Translations under genes and position numbers: made by a program
Part shown: piece by piece, positions 1 through 9,165 of the stretch
How positions within the stretch are numbered: position 1 is the first letter of the stretch
Layout of the letters: every line of letters starts with the position of its first letter
Source of the DNA: Planctomycetota bacterium
Lineage (GTDB): Bacteria > Planctomycetota > J058 > J103
NCBI GenBank assembly: GCA_026004615.1
Contig: BPJM01000005.1
Location: forward strand, 64,477 to 128,476
Length of the DNA stretch: 64,000 nt
Direction: 5' to 3'
Notes under the pieces: generated by a model
Database searches by the model: none
What the model was told of the DNA's origin: nothing
The model's input: only the letters and a program-made list of their open reading frames with translations

Positions 1-1
1 G

Positions 2-478
2 ATCTCCGAGGCGCTGCGCGCCATGAACGCGCAGGCGGTGCTGACGCGGCTACTGCGCACCGGCAGCGAGCGCGAGCGCGCGCTGGCGGCGATGCGGCTG
101 GTACGGCTGGGCGATGCGCGCGCGGTGCCGGCGCTGCTCGAGTGTGCCCGCACCGAGCAACAGCCGCGCGTGCGCGCGTTGATCTACGAGGCGCTGGCGC
201 GGCTGTCGGCCGAGCCAGGGGTTGCCGAGGCGCTGCTCGAGGGGCTGGACGACCCCGATCCCGATGTGCGCTGTCACGCCGCCTACGGGCTCGGCACCAG
301 CGGCGCTGCTGCGGCGCGGGCCGCACTGGAGCAGCGCCTGGAGGCGGAAAACGACGATGTCGCGCGCGAGTTCATCGAGCGCGCGTCGCGCAGGCTCGGC
401 GGTGGCCGAGCGGCGGGCACGCCCGCTGGCCCGCCTCACGACGATTCCTCGCGTAGCAGCTCCAGCGCCGGCGCGTAA
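2..478 (+). CDS. HEAT-repeat protein, 5' end outside window
   Basis: The frame is open from base 2, before the first ATG at 23, so the gene most likely begins upstream of the window. The visible part (about 158 residues) is made of helical repeats with recurring patterns such as LGDARAVPALLE and LDDPDPDVRCHAAYGLG, which are typical HEAT/PBS-lyase-type repeats. Such repeats form a superhelical protein-binding scaffold; the partner is unknown. The last 40 or so bases overlap the 3' end of the convergent cysteine-cluster gene, and the final residues (low-complexity Ser/Ala) look like antisense of that gene, so the true stop may be slightly earlier, with a frame error near the end. Function beyond scaffold cannot be assigned. 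Confidence 0.6.
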   Translation: MSEALRAMNAQAVLTRLLRTGSERERALAAMRLVRLGDARAVPALLECARTEQQPRVRALIYEALARLSAEPGVAEALLEGLDDPDPDVRCHAAYGLGTSGAAAARAALEQRLEAENDDVAREFIERASRRLGGGRAAGTPAGPPHDDSSRSSSSAGA

Positions 479-1047
479 CGCCAGCCCAGTCCGTGCCGAG
501 CTGCCAGCGCCTTGAGCCGGCCGAGCGCGCGTTCGTAGATCTCGGCGCCGAGCGCCTCCCAGCCTTGCTGGCAGAAGTAGGTGCGACAGCCGAGCATCCG
601 GACCGCGCGGGCGGTGCACTGCCCCTGGTGCAGGAACGGACAGGCGTTGCCGCTCGGCAGCAGGTAGCGGGCGGGCGGCACGTGGTCGCGCACGTAGTCG
701 ATCTCGAGCTGGCTGGCATACAGCACGTGATCCACCCGGTCGAAGTCGCAGCACAGCCCCCGCCGCTCACACCGCGGTCCGAGCGCGGCGATCGCGCGGT
801 CGACGCCGCGGTAGATCGCCTCCAGCTCGCGGTAGACCTCCGGAGGGTGGCGCAATGGCCCCGGGCGAGCGGGCGGTGGCGACGGCGGTTGTTCCGGTAC
901 GGCCGGCTCGGCGAATGCCGCCGCCAGCAGGGCGCCGGGATCCGCCGGCATCCGGTAGGGCGGCGGGGCAGGCAGCAGCGGCAGCCGCCCCGGCTCGGCG
1001 GGGGCCCGCTCCTGGCGCCGGGAACGAGGAGGGTTGACGCGTTCCAT
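436..1047 (-). CDS. YkgJ-type cysteine-cluster protein (putative Zn/Fe-chelating)
   Basis: About 203 residues from ATG at 1047. A proline-rich N-terminal third precedes a cysteine-cluster domain: CERRGLCC, then CPFLHQGQC, then LGCRTYFC. This spacing matches the CxxxxxxC-type putative zinc- or iron-chelating family (YkgJ/FliB-like, PF03692), which binds metal through conserved cysteines; the cellular role of most members is unknown. A -10-like TACGAT lies at 1056-1061, only 8 bases before the ATG, so the mRNA may be leaderless. It is the first of three cysteine-cluster proteins in this window (others at 52329 and 62745), which are not obviously close paralogues. The gene is intact. Confidence 0.8.
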   Translation of the reverse strand: MERVNPPRSRRQERAPAEPGRLPLLPAPPPYRMPADPGALLAAAFAEPAVPEQPPSPPPARPGPLRHPPEVYRELEAIYRGVDRAIAALGPRCERRGLCCDFDRVDHVLYASQLEIDYVRDHVPPARYLLPSGNACPFLHQGQCTARAVRMLGCRTYFCQQGWEALGAEIYERALGRLKALAARHGLGWRYAPALELLREESS

Positions 1048-1196
1048 GGTGCGCCATCGTAGCGCATGGACGCCGGCGCGGCCAGCCGGCGCTTGCCCGC
1101 AGCGTCCGCTGGCACCGGGGGGGCGCGGTCCGCTCCTGCCGCGCCCCGAGCGGACCCACCGGCGTGCTACCGCCTGTCCGGCTCCGCGCCGGCAGC

Positions 1197-2257
1197 CTAC
1201 AGGTCGTACGAATAGTAGAAGGCAGCGCCGCGCTCGCGCCCGTACTGTTCGACCTCGGGGCGCGCCATGCGCGCGAGCAGAACGACGAAGAGATCCTCGC
1301 CGCGGTGGCGGTGGAGCAACTCCACCTTCTTGTAGAAGCGGTCGATGTCGCGGCGGGTCATCTGCGTCTTGGCCTCGCCGACGATGCGCACCGCCTTCCC
1401 ATCGCGTTCGCCCTCGCCCCAGACGTTCACCTCGAGCTGCTTGCCCGCGAGCTCGACGAAGGTGCGGAGCAGCCGCCCGGTGACCCGCACGCCCGTGATC
1501 GCGCTCCAGCAAGGCGGGAAGCGCCTTGTATGCCTGGTCCTCCAGTCCGTAGCCGACCGAATCCGACAGCCACCCCAGCTGTCGCTTGACGCCGCGCATC
1601 TCGTCGGCGAGCAGAGCCAGGCGCTCCTCGGTGCGGCGCTGGGCCTCGGCGAGCTGGTCCAGGCGCTCCTCGGTGCGGCGCTGGGCCTCGGCGAGCTCGG
1701 CCAGGCGCTCGTCCGTACGGCGTTGGGCCGCGACGAGGTCGCGCTGGACCTCGGCGAGCTCGGCCAGGCGCTCGTCGGTACGGCGTTGGGCCGCGACGAG
1801 GTCGCGCTGGACCTCGGCGAGCTCGGCCAGGCGCTCGTCGGTGCGGCGCTGGGCCTCGGCGAGCTCGGCCAGGCGCTCGTCGGTGCGGCGCTGGGCCTCG
1901 GCGAGCTCGGCCAGGCGCTCGTCGGTGCGGCGCTGGGCCTCGGCGAGCTCGGCCAGGCGCTCGTCCGTACGGTGTTGGGCCGCCACGAGGTCGCGCTGGG
2001 CCTCGGCGAGCTCGGCCAGGCGCTCGTCCGTACGGTGTTGGGCCGCGACGAGGTCGCGCTGGGCCTCGGCGAGCTCGGCCAGGCGCTCGTCGGTGGAGCG
2101 CTGGGCCTCGACGAGTTCGCGCACCGCTTCCCCCAGCTGCTCGAGGCGGTCCGCCATCCGGGTCGAGCTTGTCGGTGCGCAGGGCTTCGTAGAACTCCCA
2201 GAGCACCGACTGGAGCTCGGAAGGCGCCTTGGCGATGGCTCCTGCGATGTCCGCCAT
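1197..2257 (-). CDS. Coiled-coil heptad-repeat protein with nuclease-like C-terminal domain (frame broken twice)
   Basis: Read across two +1 breaks (near 2162 and near 1493) the product is about 352 residues: an N-terminal segment (starting MADIAGAIAKAP), a long array of nearly identical 14- and 21-residue coiled-coil units of the type AQRRTDERLAELAE, and a C-terminal domain with the motif IVGEAKT. The architecture matches the widespread DUF3782-type proteins in which a heptad-repeat stalk precedes a PD-(D/E)xK-like fold; the E-x-K in IVGEAKT fits the catalytic core, but I cannot see a complete active site. The start is only 10 bases downstream of the histidine kinase stop, so the two probably share a transcript. 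The breaks fall at GGG and CCC runs and look like sequencing insertions. Biological role unknown. Confidence 0.65.
1620..2110 (-). repeat. Tandem coding repeats, 42- and 63-base units
   Basis: About nine near-identical units in tandem. The basic unit is 42 bases (14 residues, ending DERLAELAE); several units carry an extra 21 bases (DLVAAQ-type insert), giving 63. All units are multiples of 21 bases, so gain or loss of a unit keeps both frame and coiled-coil register. Near identity at the nucleotide level suggests recent expansion or ongoing homogenisation, and the true copy number may be mis-assembled. Confidence 0.85.
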
Positions 2258-2267
2258 GGCCTCCACT

Positions 2268-4176
2268 CTATCCCCGGGGCGCACCGCTTGCCAGGGTTGC
2301 ACCACCGCCACCGGGGCCGGTGAGCAGCGCGCGGGCCGCCGCCGCCAGCTGCTCGGGGGAAAAGGGCTTGGCGAGCAGGGCGACGCCGGGCTGGGCGGCG
2401 GCGAGCGGCGCGCCGGCGCCGGAGACCATGAGCACCCGGAGCGCCGGGTGGCGGGCGCGCAGCCGCGCCAAGAGCTCCGGGGCGCCGGTGCCGGCGAGCG
2501 CGCTATCGGTGACCAGCAGCCGCACCCCGCCCGGCGGTTGTTCCGCGGCGAGCTGGACGAGCTGCTCCACACTGCCGGCGGGCAGCACGCGGTAGCCGCG
2601 CTGCCGCAGGGCGTGCGCCATGACCGCGCGCAGCGCCTCGTCGTCCTCGGCCACGATCACGCTCGCGCCGCCCTGCTCGCCCGTCCCCAGCGGCCCGGGG
2701 GGCGGGGCAGCAGCGCGCTCGGGCTCGCTGCGGCCGCTGTGCGGTGGCGCGGCGTCGGCGGAGGTCTCGGGCGCGACCGGGAGGTGGAGTGTGAACACGG
2801 TTCCCTCGCCCGGGGCGCTCTGCACCCGGATGGCACCGCCTGCCTGCCGCACCGCCGCGTATACGTTGGTGAGACCCAGTCCCGTGCCCACGCCGGCGGG
2901 CTTGGTGGTGAAGAACGGATCGAAGATCCGCTCGAGGGTCGTCGGGTCCATGCCGGCGCCGTTGTCCGCGACGCGAATCACGGCGTATTCCCCGGGTTGG
3001 ACCCCGGGCAGACCGGTGCAGTCCGCCTCGCCGAGGGACCACCCGGCCGGTCTCGATGCGGAGCCAGCCTGCGGCGGGCGGCATGGCATCGCGGGCATTC
3101 AGGGTCAGGTTGAGCAGCGCTTGCTCCAGCTGGCTGCGGTCGCAGCGGACGGCGCCTGTGGTCGGGTCCAGCTCGAGTTCGAGCCGACCCGCCCCGCCGA
3201 GAGCCTGCAGCAACAGCGGCTGCAACTCTGCGATGACAGCGTTCAGCTCCACCCGTTCGAGCTTGGCGTCGATCGCGCCACCCCGCCCGAGCACGAGCAG
3301 CTGGCGCACCAGGGCCGAGGCACGCTCGGCGGCGTTGCGGATCTCTTGTAGGGTGCGCGCGCAATCGCTCGTCGGTGCCTGCGCGCTTGAGCGCCAGCTC
3401 GCTGAACCCGATGACGGCGCCGAGCAGGTTGTTGAAATCGTGCGCCATCCCCCCCGCCAGCCGCCCCAGCGCCTCCATCTTCTGGGCGTGCGCGAGCCGC
3501 GCCTGCATTCTCCTTGCGTTGGGTGACGTCGGTGACGTAGCCCTCCAGGGGCGAGCAGCCGTCCGTCCTCGCTGAACACTCCGCGGCCCTGCTCCCAGAC
3601 CCAGCGCTCCTCGCCCCTGGCGGTGCGGAGGCGATATTCGAGCTGGAATGGCTGCTGGTTCGCCAGCGCGCGCTGGACCTCGTTCCAGACCGCGTCCCGA
3701 TCCGCAGGGTGGATGAGATCGGCATAGCTCAGGCGAGCGTTTCCGATGAGGTCGGCGGGCTCGTAGCCGGTCAGGCCGGCGCAGTCCCCCGCCAGCACCT
3801 CCATCGTCCAGTGGGGGGTCGTTGCGGGGCAGCGGTAGACCATCCCCGGCAGATTGGAGACCAGCGTCGCGAGCGCGCGCGCCGCCTCCCGCCGCGCGTG
3901 CTGCTCGCGCGCCTGCCGCCGCCAGAAGCCCTCGATCAGAGCGTAGAGCAGGACCGCCGTCACCGCGACGAAGCCCCAGCCCTTGGCGGTCTGCAGCGCG
4001 CGCTCCGCCTGCGGTGCCAGCGCGAGAGGCCGGCCACGAGCCGGTCGGAAAGGAGGAATCCAGATCCCACCGAAGGCGGCGTAGATCCCGGCGATGCGCA
4101 GCGCCGGCGAGCGGCGCCGCGGCCGCGAGCCGCTGGCGTGGTGGGTGGGCGCGGGCGGTGAGGCGTTCCCGCTCAT
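2268..4176 (-). CDS. Hybrid sensor histidine kinase: membrane, PAS, HisKA/HATPase, receiver (frame broken)
   Basis: Read through several frame breaks (near 4053/4030, 3550, 3505, 3400 and 3040), this is one kinase of about 630 residues from ATG 4176. In order: two N-terminal membrane segments (around [10 protein letters not shown] and [12 protein letters not shown]), a PAS domain (LPGMVYR ... [11 protein letters not shown]), the phospho-accepting H box [17 protein letters not shown], the N box [11 protein letters not shown], the G1 box VADNGAGMD, the F box FDPFFTTK, the G2 box GTGLGL, and a C-terminal receiver with the acidic pair EDDE, the likely phospho-Asp in [10 protein letters not shown] and the Lys in LLAKPF. 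All catalytic motifs survive once the frame is followed. The four clearest breaks are +1 insertions, pointing to sequence error rather than decay. It is followed after 10 bases by the coiled-coil gene. No partner regulator is adjacent; the signal is unknown. Confidence 0.8.
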
Positions 4177-4332
4177 GGTTGGCGATGGTGCGTCAGCTCC
4201 GCGGGGCTGCTGCGAATACGCTCGGCTCGGATGCGTCGCACTCCACGGGTGGTTGTACCTCCTGGGGCCGGCGCGGGCAAATGCCGGGTCGAGCCGCGGA
4301 TCGGGCAGCGGCGCGCCCGCCGCCAGTGCCGG

Positions 4333-4361
4333 TTGCCGCGCTGGCGGCGGAGCGCTAAGCT
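4333..4361 (+). promoter_or_regulatory. Candidate sigma70-type promoter for the HEAT/VWA gene
   Basis: TTGCCG at 4333-4338, 17-base spacer, TAAGCT at 4356-4361. It lies in the 243-base divergent gap between the histidine kinase and the HEAT/VWA gene and would give a leader of about 50 bases ending in the AGGGAGG ribosome site at 4405. Confidence 0.5.
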
Positions 4362-4419
4362 GCGAGCGTTTCCGGCGCACCCCTCGGTCTGCGCCCGGCG
4401 TTGCAGGGAGGCACCGCCC

Positions 4420-6035
4420 GTGCGTCCCGCCCCACTCCGTGCGCCCGCTCCGCGCCCCGCCGGCCCTCCGCCTCGGCGCGGTGCTCGCCGCGCTCGCCGG
4501 CAGCGCCGCCGCCGGTGCGCTCGCCGCGCCGCAGGGCCCGCCCTACTACGATCCCAACCGCGGCATCCAGCGGCAGCAGGAGGCGGCGAAGCAGGCGCGG
4601 GCGGAGGTCCGGCCCGGCACCGCGGAAGCGATCGCCAAGGCATTTCGAACACCTCGGTAGCGTCTCCGCCTACGTCCGGGACGGGGTGTTCGAGGAGATC
4701 GTCAAGAGCTACACCGGCGAGCAGCTGCTCCAGCTCGCCCAGGGCTTGCGCTCGGCCCGATCCCTTTGTCGCCGGCCAGGTGGCGGAGATCCTCGGCCGC
4801 CGCCGGTGCGCGCAGGCGCGCGCGGCGCTGGAGGAGGCGCTCGGCCGCCAGCCGCGATGAGTACGTGCTGTCCGAGATCTGCTGGGCGCTGGGCGAGATC
4901 GCCAGCCCCGAGTCGGTGCGGGTGCTGGAGCGCACGGCCGGCCGGTTCGCCCCGTGCCTCCTTTCGCGTCGCCGCCGAGGCGCAGCTGGCGCTCGCGCGC
5001 TGCGACGCCAAAGCCGCGGTCCGCTATCTGCGCGAAGGGCTCGGCTCGCCGCTCGCCGGCGTGCGCATGGCGTTGCCTGGCGGCGCTGCTGGAGCACGAC
5101 GCCGGGCTGGCGCTCGCCGAGGCGCTGCGCCAGCTCGATGAGCGGCAGCAAGCGGGGCTGGGAGGTGCGGATGCTGCTGCAGGCGCTGGAGGTCTTCCGC
5201 GGCGTGGCGCGGCGGAAGCGAACATGTCGATCTGTACCGGCGCATCATCGACCGGTTGCTGGAGCTGCTGGAGCGGCAGCAGGGCCGGCCGCGCCCACGA
5301 GATCGGAGCCGCACTGCGCTCGATCACCGGCGAGGGGCTGGGGGGACGACCACCGGCTGTGGCGGGACTGGTGGAAGGCGAACCGCGACCGGTTTCGTGC
5401 CGGTGGGACCGGCCGCCCGGCAAGAAGGAGGAGCCGGAAGACGCCGCCGGCGGCACCACCGTGGCGCGCTACTTCGACATCCCGGTGTACAGCAAGCGGC
5501 TGGTCTTCATGCTGGATCTGAGCGGGGGCATGGACCCGCCCCATCAAAGGCGAGGGCACCGACAGCCCGCGGCGGCTGGACGTGGCGAAACAGGAGCTGG
5601 TGCAGACGCTGCAGGGGCTACCGGAGGACACCGCGGGTCAACGTGATCTTCTTTGCCACCAAGTATTTCCCCTGTGCGGACCGCCTGCTGCCGATCAAGC
5701 CCAACGCGCGCCGGCTCGCCAGCTTCGTCATGGAGCAGGAGATCCCGACCGCGATCCACATGAACCGCGGCAACATCTACGATCCGCTGCTGCTCGCGCT
5801 CGAGATGCCCGAGGTGGACACGGTGTTCCTGCTCTCCGAGGGCAACCCGACCGAGGGCCGCTTCGTCGAGCAGGATCGCTTCATCCGGCATCTGCAGCGC
5901 GAGAACCGCTTTGCCAAGACGCGGGTCGAAGCGCTGTTCATCGGCAATGCCGCCAGCGCTCGCGGTTACATGCGCGCGATCGCCGAGGCGACCGGCGGTC
6001 GCTTCTACGATATCGCTCGCCTCAAGGGCTGGTGA
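4420..6035 (+). CDS. Exported HEAT-repeat/von Willebrand A domain protein (about 13 frame breaks)
   Basis: The AGGGAGG at 4405-4411 favours the GTG at 4420; another GTG at 4439 is in the frame of the signal peptide (LGAVLAALAGSAAAGALAA). After that the coding frame steps forward by one base about 13 times between 4637 and 5640, each near a short homopolymer, always in the +1 direction. Following the frame gives a HEAT-like region (SAYVRDGVFEEIVKSY, YVLSEICWALGEIASPESV, LALARCDAKAAVRYLREGL), then RLWRDWWKANRDRF and a VWA domain (LVFMLDLSGGMD, then NVIFFATKYF) ending at 6035. The metal-site motif reads DLSGGM rather than the usual DxSGSM. The 1389-base gene at 58965-60353 has the same architecture and is intact. 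Probable periplasmic or surface scaffold; ligand unknown. The uniform +1 breaks suggest poor base calling, not a pseudogene. Confidence 0.65.
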
Positions 6036-6240
6036 GGGCGCGCCGGCTCCGCGCTGCCCTGCCCTCCTCCGGCTTGCTACCGGTTGCCGACCCCGCGGCG
6101 GCAGCACCTCGACCGCGCTGCCACGGACGCGATCGCGCGCGGCCGGCTCGGCAACAGCCCCACTGCCCGCACGTTCCTCGCGGCCCGCTGGCTATACCTG
6201 CACGCCAGGGTCGGGTCCGGAGCGACGGGGAGCCGGGGGC

Positions 6241-7431
6241 ATGCGGGCGGCAGCGCCGGGCGAGGGTGGGGCGGGCATCCGGGCCGGGCGAGGGCGGGTG
6301 CTGAGCAGCGCGCTGATGATCGCGCTCGCGGCGTGGCTGCCGGGGGCAAGCCGCGCCGCGCCCGCCACCCCTGCGGTCCCGCCGCCCGACTACGCCTTGT
6401 TGGATGGTGCGCGCGGGGGGCGGCTGCTGCGCCACGGGGCGCGCGGCCCCGAGGTGAGGGCGCTGCAACGCGCGCTGGTGGCCCTGGGGGCGGCGCTGGT
6501 GGCCGACGGGATCTTCGGACACCAGACGCTGGCGGCCGTGCGCGCATTCCAGGCACGCTCCGGGCTGGCCCCGGATGGCCTCGTCGGGCCGCTCACCGTC
6601 CGTGCTCTCGACCGCGCGTTCGGCCTGGGAGGAGCAACCCACGGCGGCGGTGGGTCCACGCCACCGCCAGCTCCGTCCCGCGCCGCCATCCCGGCGCGCC
6701 CCCCGCTCGCGCTCTCGGGCAGCGCCTTCCTCGCCGCCACCGCCGGCCTGTCGCCCGGGGCCCGCGACGCCGCAGTGCTCGCCGAGGTGCTGGCCGGCAA
6801 CGTGCCCGAGCACCTGCGCCACTTCGTGGCGGTGCGCTGGCAGGCCCCGGACGCGCAGGGCCGGCCGCGCGCGGTGGTGTTGCGCGTGGCGCCGGACGTC
6901 GTCTCCATCGGCAGCGACCTGGATTTCGTCCGCATGCCCATGGGCGCGCAGGCAGCCCAGCGCATCGCCGACGCCTTCGGCTGCTCGTTGCCGACGCGCC
7001 GCCTGTCCGACGTGATCCACCGCCATGCCCAGCTGCCTCTGGTGCCGCGTCCACTCGCACCCGGACCGCTCATGACGACGAACGGCTGGTTCGCCGAGCA
7101 CCAGCGCCGGATCGAGGCGCAGCGCGGCGGGGCCCCGCTCGGGCTGCTCATCGCCGGTCACAAGAAGGATATCGTGATCAGCAACCGCCTGCTCGCGCAG
7201 CCCGACCGCGTGGCGATCTACGGCTGGCACTGGCCGGACGGCCGGCCCATCCAGCCCCTCAGCACGGTGCACCACGCCGGGTACGCCGACTACAGCCACG
7301 GGGTGCGGCTGGTGCTGCGCCAGGTCGAGATCGACGGCGCGCTGTACGATCTGCTGGATGTGCTCCGCGACCCCCTGCTCGCGCCGCTGTGCAGCGACGA
7401 GGGGATCATGCCACGACCGCGGCTGCCCTAG
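6241..7431 (+). CDS. Exported peptidoglycan-binding protein with uncharacterised C-terminal domain
   Basis: About 396 residues. A signal peptide (hydrophobic stretch LSSALMIALAAWLPG, probable cleavage at ASRA-AP) is followed by a PG_binding_1 domain (about residues 60-120: GPEVRALQRALVALG ... GIFGHQTLAAVRAFQ ... GLAPDGLVGPLT), which binds murein. After a proline-rich linker comes a roughly 220-residue domain that I do not recognise. It is rich in His/Asp/Tyr and contains GHKKDIVIS, YGWHWPDG and VHHAGYADYSHG; the last resembles part of the SxHxxGxAxD signature of LAS/M15 murein peptidases, but the spacing does not match, so I do not call a peptidase. The ATG at 6241 follows a weak AGCCGGGGG site. 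Likely acts in the periplasm on cell-wall material. Confidence 0.65.
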   Translation: MRAAAPGEGGAGIRAGRGRVLSSALMIALAAWLPGASRAAPATPAVPPPDYALLDGARGGRLLRHGARGPEVRALQRALVALGAALVADGIFGHQTLAAVRAFQARSGLAPDGLVGPLTVRALDRAFGLGGATHGGGGSTPPPAPSRAAIPARPPLALSGSAFLAATAGLSPGARDAAVLAEVLAGNVPEHLRHFVAVRWQAPDAQGRPRAVVLRVAPDVVSIGSDLDFVRMPMGAQAAQRIADAFGCSLPTRRLSDVIHRHAQLPLVPRPLAPGPLMTTNGWFAEHQRRIEAQRGGAPLGLLIAGHKKDIVISNRLLAQPDRVAIYGWHWPDGRPIQPLSTVHHAGYADYSHGVRLVLRQVEIDGALYDLLDVLRDPLLAPLCSDEGIMPRPRLP

Positions 7432-7438
7432 GGCCGGC

Positions 7439-9098
7439 TCACCGCACCCGCACCAGCCGCTGCGCCGTGTAGGTGCGCCCCCACAGGTCGGTGGTGCGGA
7501 CCTCGATCCGGTGGGGGCCAGGAGTGAGATCGGCGGGCAGGTAGCCTCGCCAGAGGTGGTGGCATGGCACCGCGGCGGAGGGCGCGATCCAGGGTGGTTC
7601 GACGAGCCGGCGCTCGCGCTCGGCCAGGCGCTCGTAGGCCGGATCAGGGCGGAGCACGCGCTCCAGCGGCTTCCAGCCGGCTGCCTGCCCGACCCGCATC
7701 TCGACCCGCGAGCGCTCCGAGCCAGCGAACACGTTGACCCAGACCGCGGTGCGTCCGAGCCGCTCGCGCGGCACCACCTCCGGCGCCTCGATCGCGAGCT
7801 GCCAGTCGGCGGGGCGGCCCGCCGGCTTGAAGTCCACGGTGTAGCTGCCGTCCGGCTTCAGCGTGAGCAGCGACCAGCCGTTGGGCGCTCCGTCGCGCAT
7901 GGTCGCGTGCGGGATGCCCCCGCTCGTCCGGCAGCCCCTGCCACCAGTCGCCGCTCGCGGTCGCCTGGATCAGGTGGTGGTGCGGTGCCGTGCCGCGCCA
8001 GCCGTCCTCCTCGCCGATGAAGACGTGGCGCTGGTAGTGGCGGTGGGCCGAGACCGAGAAGACGTGCGGGCGCGCCTGCAGCAGCCGGTAGAGCGCCGCG
8101 CGGTCCTCGACCTCGGTCAGGGGCACGTGCATGAACAGCACCACCGGCCGCTCCCGGGGCACCAGCGCCAGATCGTGGCGCAAGAACTCGAGCTGCTGCT
8201 GCCCGAGCCCGCCGCGATAGCCCGCGCCTGCCGGGCCGCGTGTCCACACCACATCGTCCAGCACCACGAAGTGCGCCGGCCCCCAGTCGAAGGCGTAGTA
8301 CGAGGGCCCGTAGACGCGCTCGAAGGTCTCGTCCGACCAGCGGTCCTCGCGCGCATCCTGGTTGAGGTCGTGGTTGCCGAGCACGAAGAACCAGGGGAAA
8401 CCGGTCTGCCCCAGCACCTCGTTCAGCGGTTCGAACAGGGTCAGATCGTCGAACGTCAGATCGCCGAGCGCGACGCCGAACGCCGCTGGGAGCCCGATCA
8501 GCTCCGCCACCACGTCGCGGGCCAGAAACCCCAGCTCCCGCCGGTCGCGCGGCTGCGGGTCCCCCAGCAGCACCAGGCGCAGCTCCGCGGGCTCGTGCTG
8601 CGGGTGGAGCGGGAAGTCGATCGAGGGGGGAAGCGGTCCGCTCGGCGGCACCCCGGCGTGGCGCAACCGCGGCGAGCCCGAAGGCTTGTGCGAGTAGTGA
8701 AAGCGCGGCACGCGCTGCTCGGTGAGCGGCACCATCCAGCCCTGCGGTTTGATCACGAAGAAGGTGGTGTCGTCCGGATCCAGCAGCGGCAGGATCCAGC
8801 GCCCGCTCTCGCCGGTGAGCGCCACCTCGCGGCCGTTGGACACCGCCACCCGGGCCAGCCCCGGCTCCTCCGGGTCGCGGCTGCCGTCGCGGTCGCGGTC
8901 GTGGAAGACGAAGCCGGTGGCGAGCGGAGCTGGGGCCGCCGGGCCCTGCTGTTGCGGCGCGGCCGCGGCCGCGGCCGGGAGCAGCCACAGGCCGAGCGCC
9001 GCCCCGAGCGCCGCGCCGGCGCGTCGCCGGCGCCACCGCCGGCGCCGGAGCCGGTCCCCCCGTTGCGAGGTCGCGGTCTGGCGGCTGCCTCCGTCCAT
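7439..9098 (-). CDS. Exported calcineurin-like phosphoesterase with N- and C-terminal accessory domains (one frame break)
   Basis: About 552 residues when one extra G near 7915 is ignored. An Arg-rich N-terminus and hydrophobic segment (residues about 17-40) form a signal sequence, possibly Tat-like although I see no clean RRxFLK motif. Then comes an N-terminal beta domain (GFVFHDRDRDGSRDPEEPG), the metallophosphoesterase core with LLGDPQ, ALGDLTFD, VLGNHDLN, LFMHVPL and SAHRHYQRH supplying metal ligands, and a C-terminal beta domain ending EVRTTDLWGRTYTAQRLVRVR. This MetallophosN-Metallophos-MetallophosC layout belongs to secreted phosphatases or phosphodiesterases of unknown substrate, frequent in Planctomycetota and Bacteroidota. 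An upstream ATG at 9143 is possible. It follows the FAD oxidoreductase by a short gap on the same strand. Confidence 0.8.
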
Positions 9099-9165
9099 CC
9101 TCGAGCCGGCCGGCCTCGTCGTGGGCTGAGCGGACCCGAGCATGATCGGCAAGGAGCGGGACGCG

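Noticed and set aside
1620..2110. A CRISPR array.
   Set aside because: The repeats are directly adjacent, coding and in multiples of 21 bases, without unique spacers.
4420..6035. A decaying pseudogene or programmed frameshifting.
   Set aside because: About 13 steps all in the +1 direction at homopolymers with no in-frame stop in the corrected protein fit base-calling error; programmed frameshifts do not occur in such numbers.
7251..7310. M15-type D,D-peptidase motif in the exported murein-binding protein.
   Set aside because: The SxHxxGxAxD spacing is not met (VHHAGYADYSHG), and no HxH follows at the expected distance.
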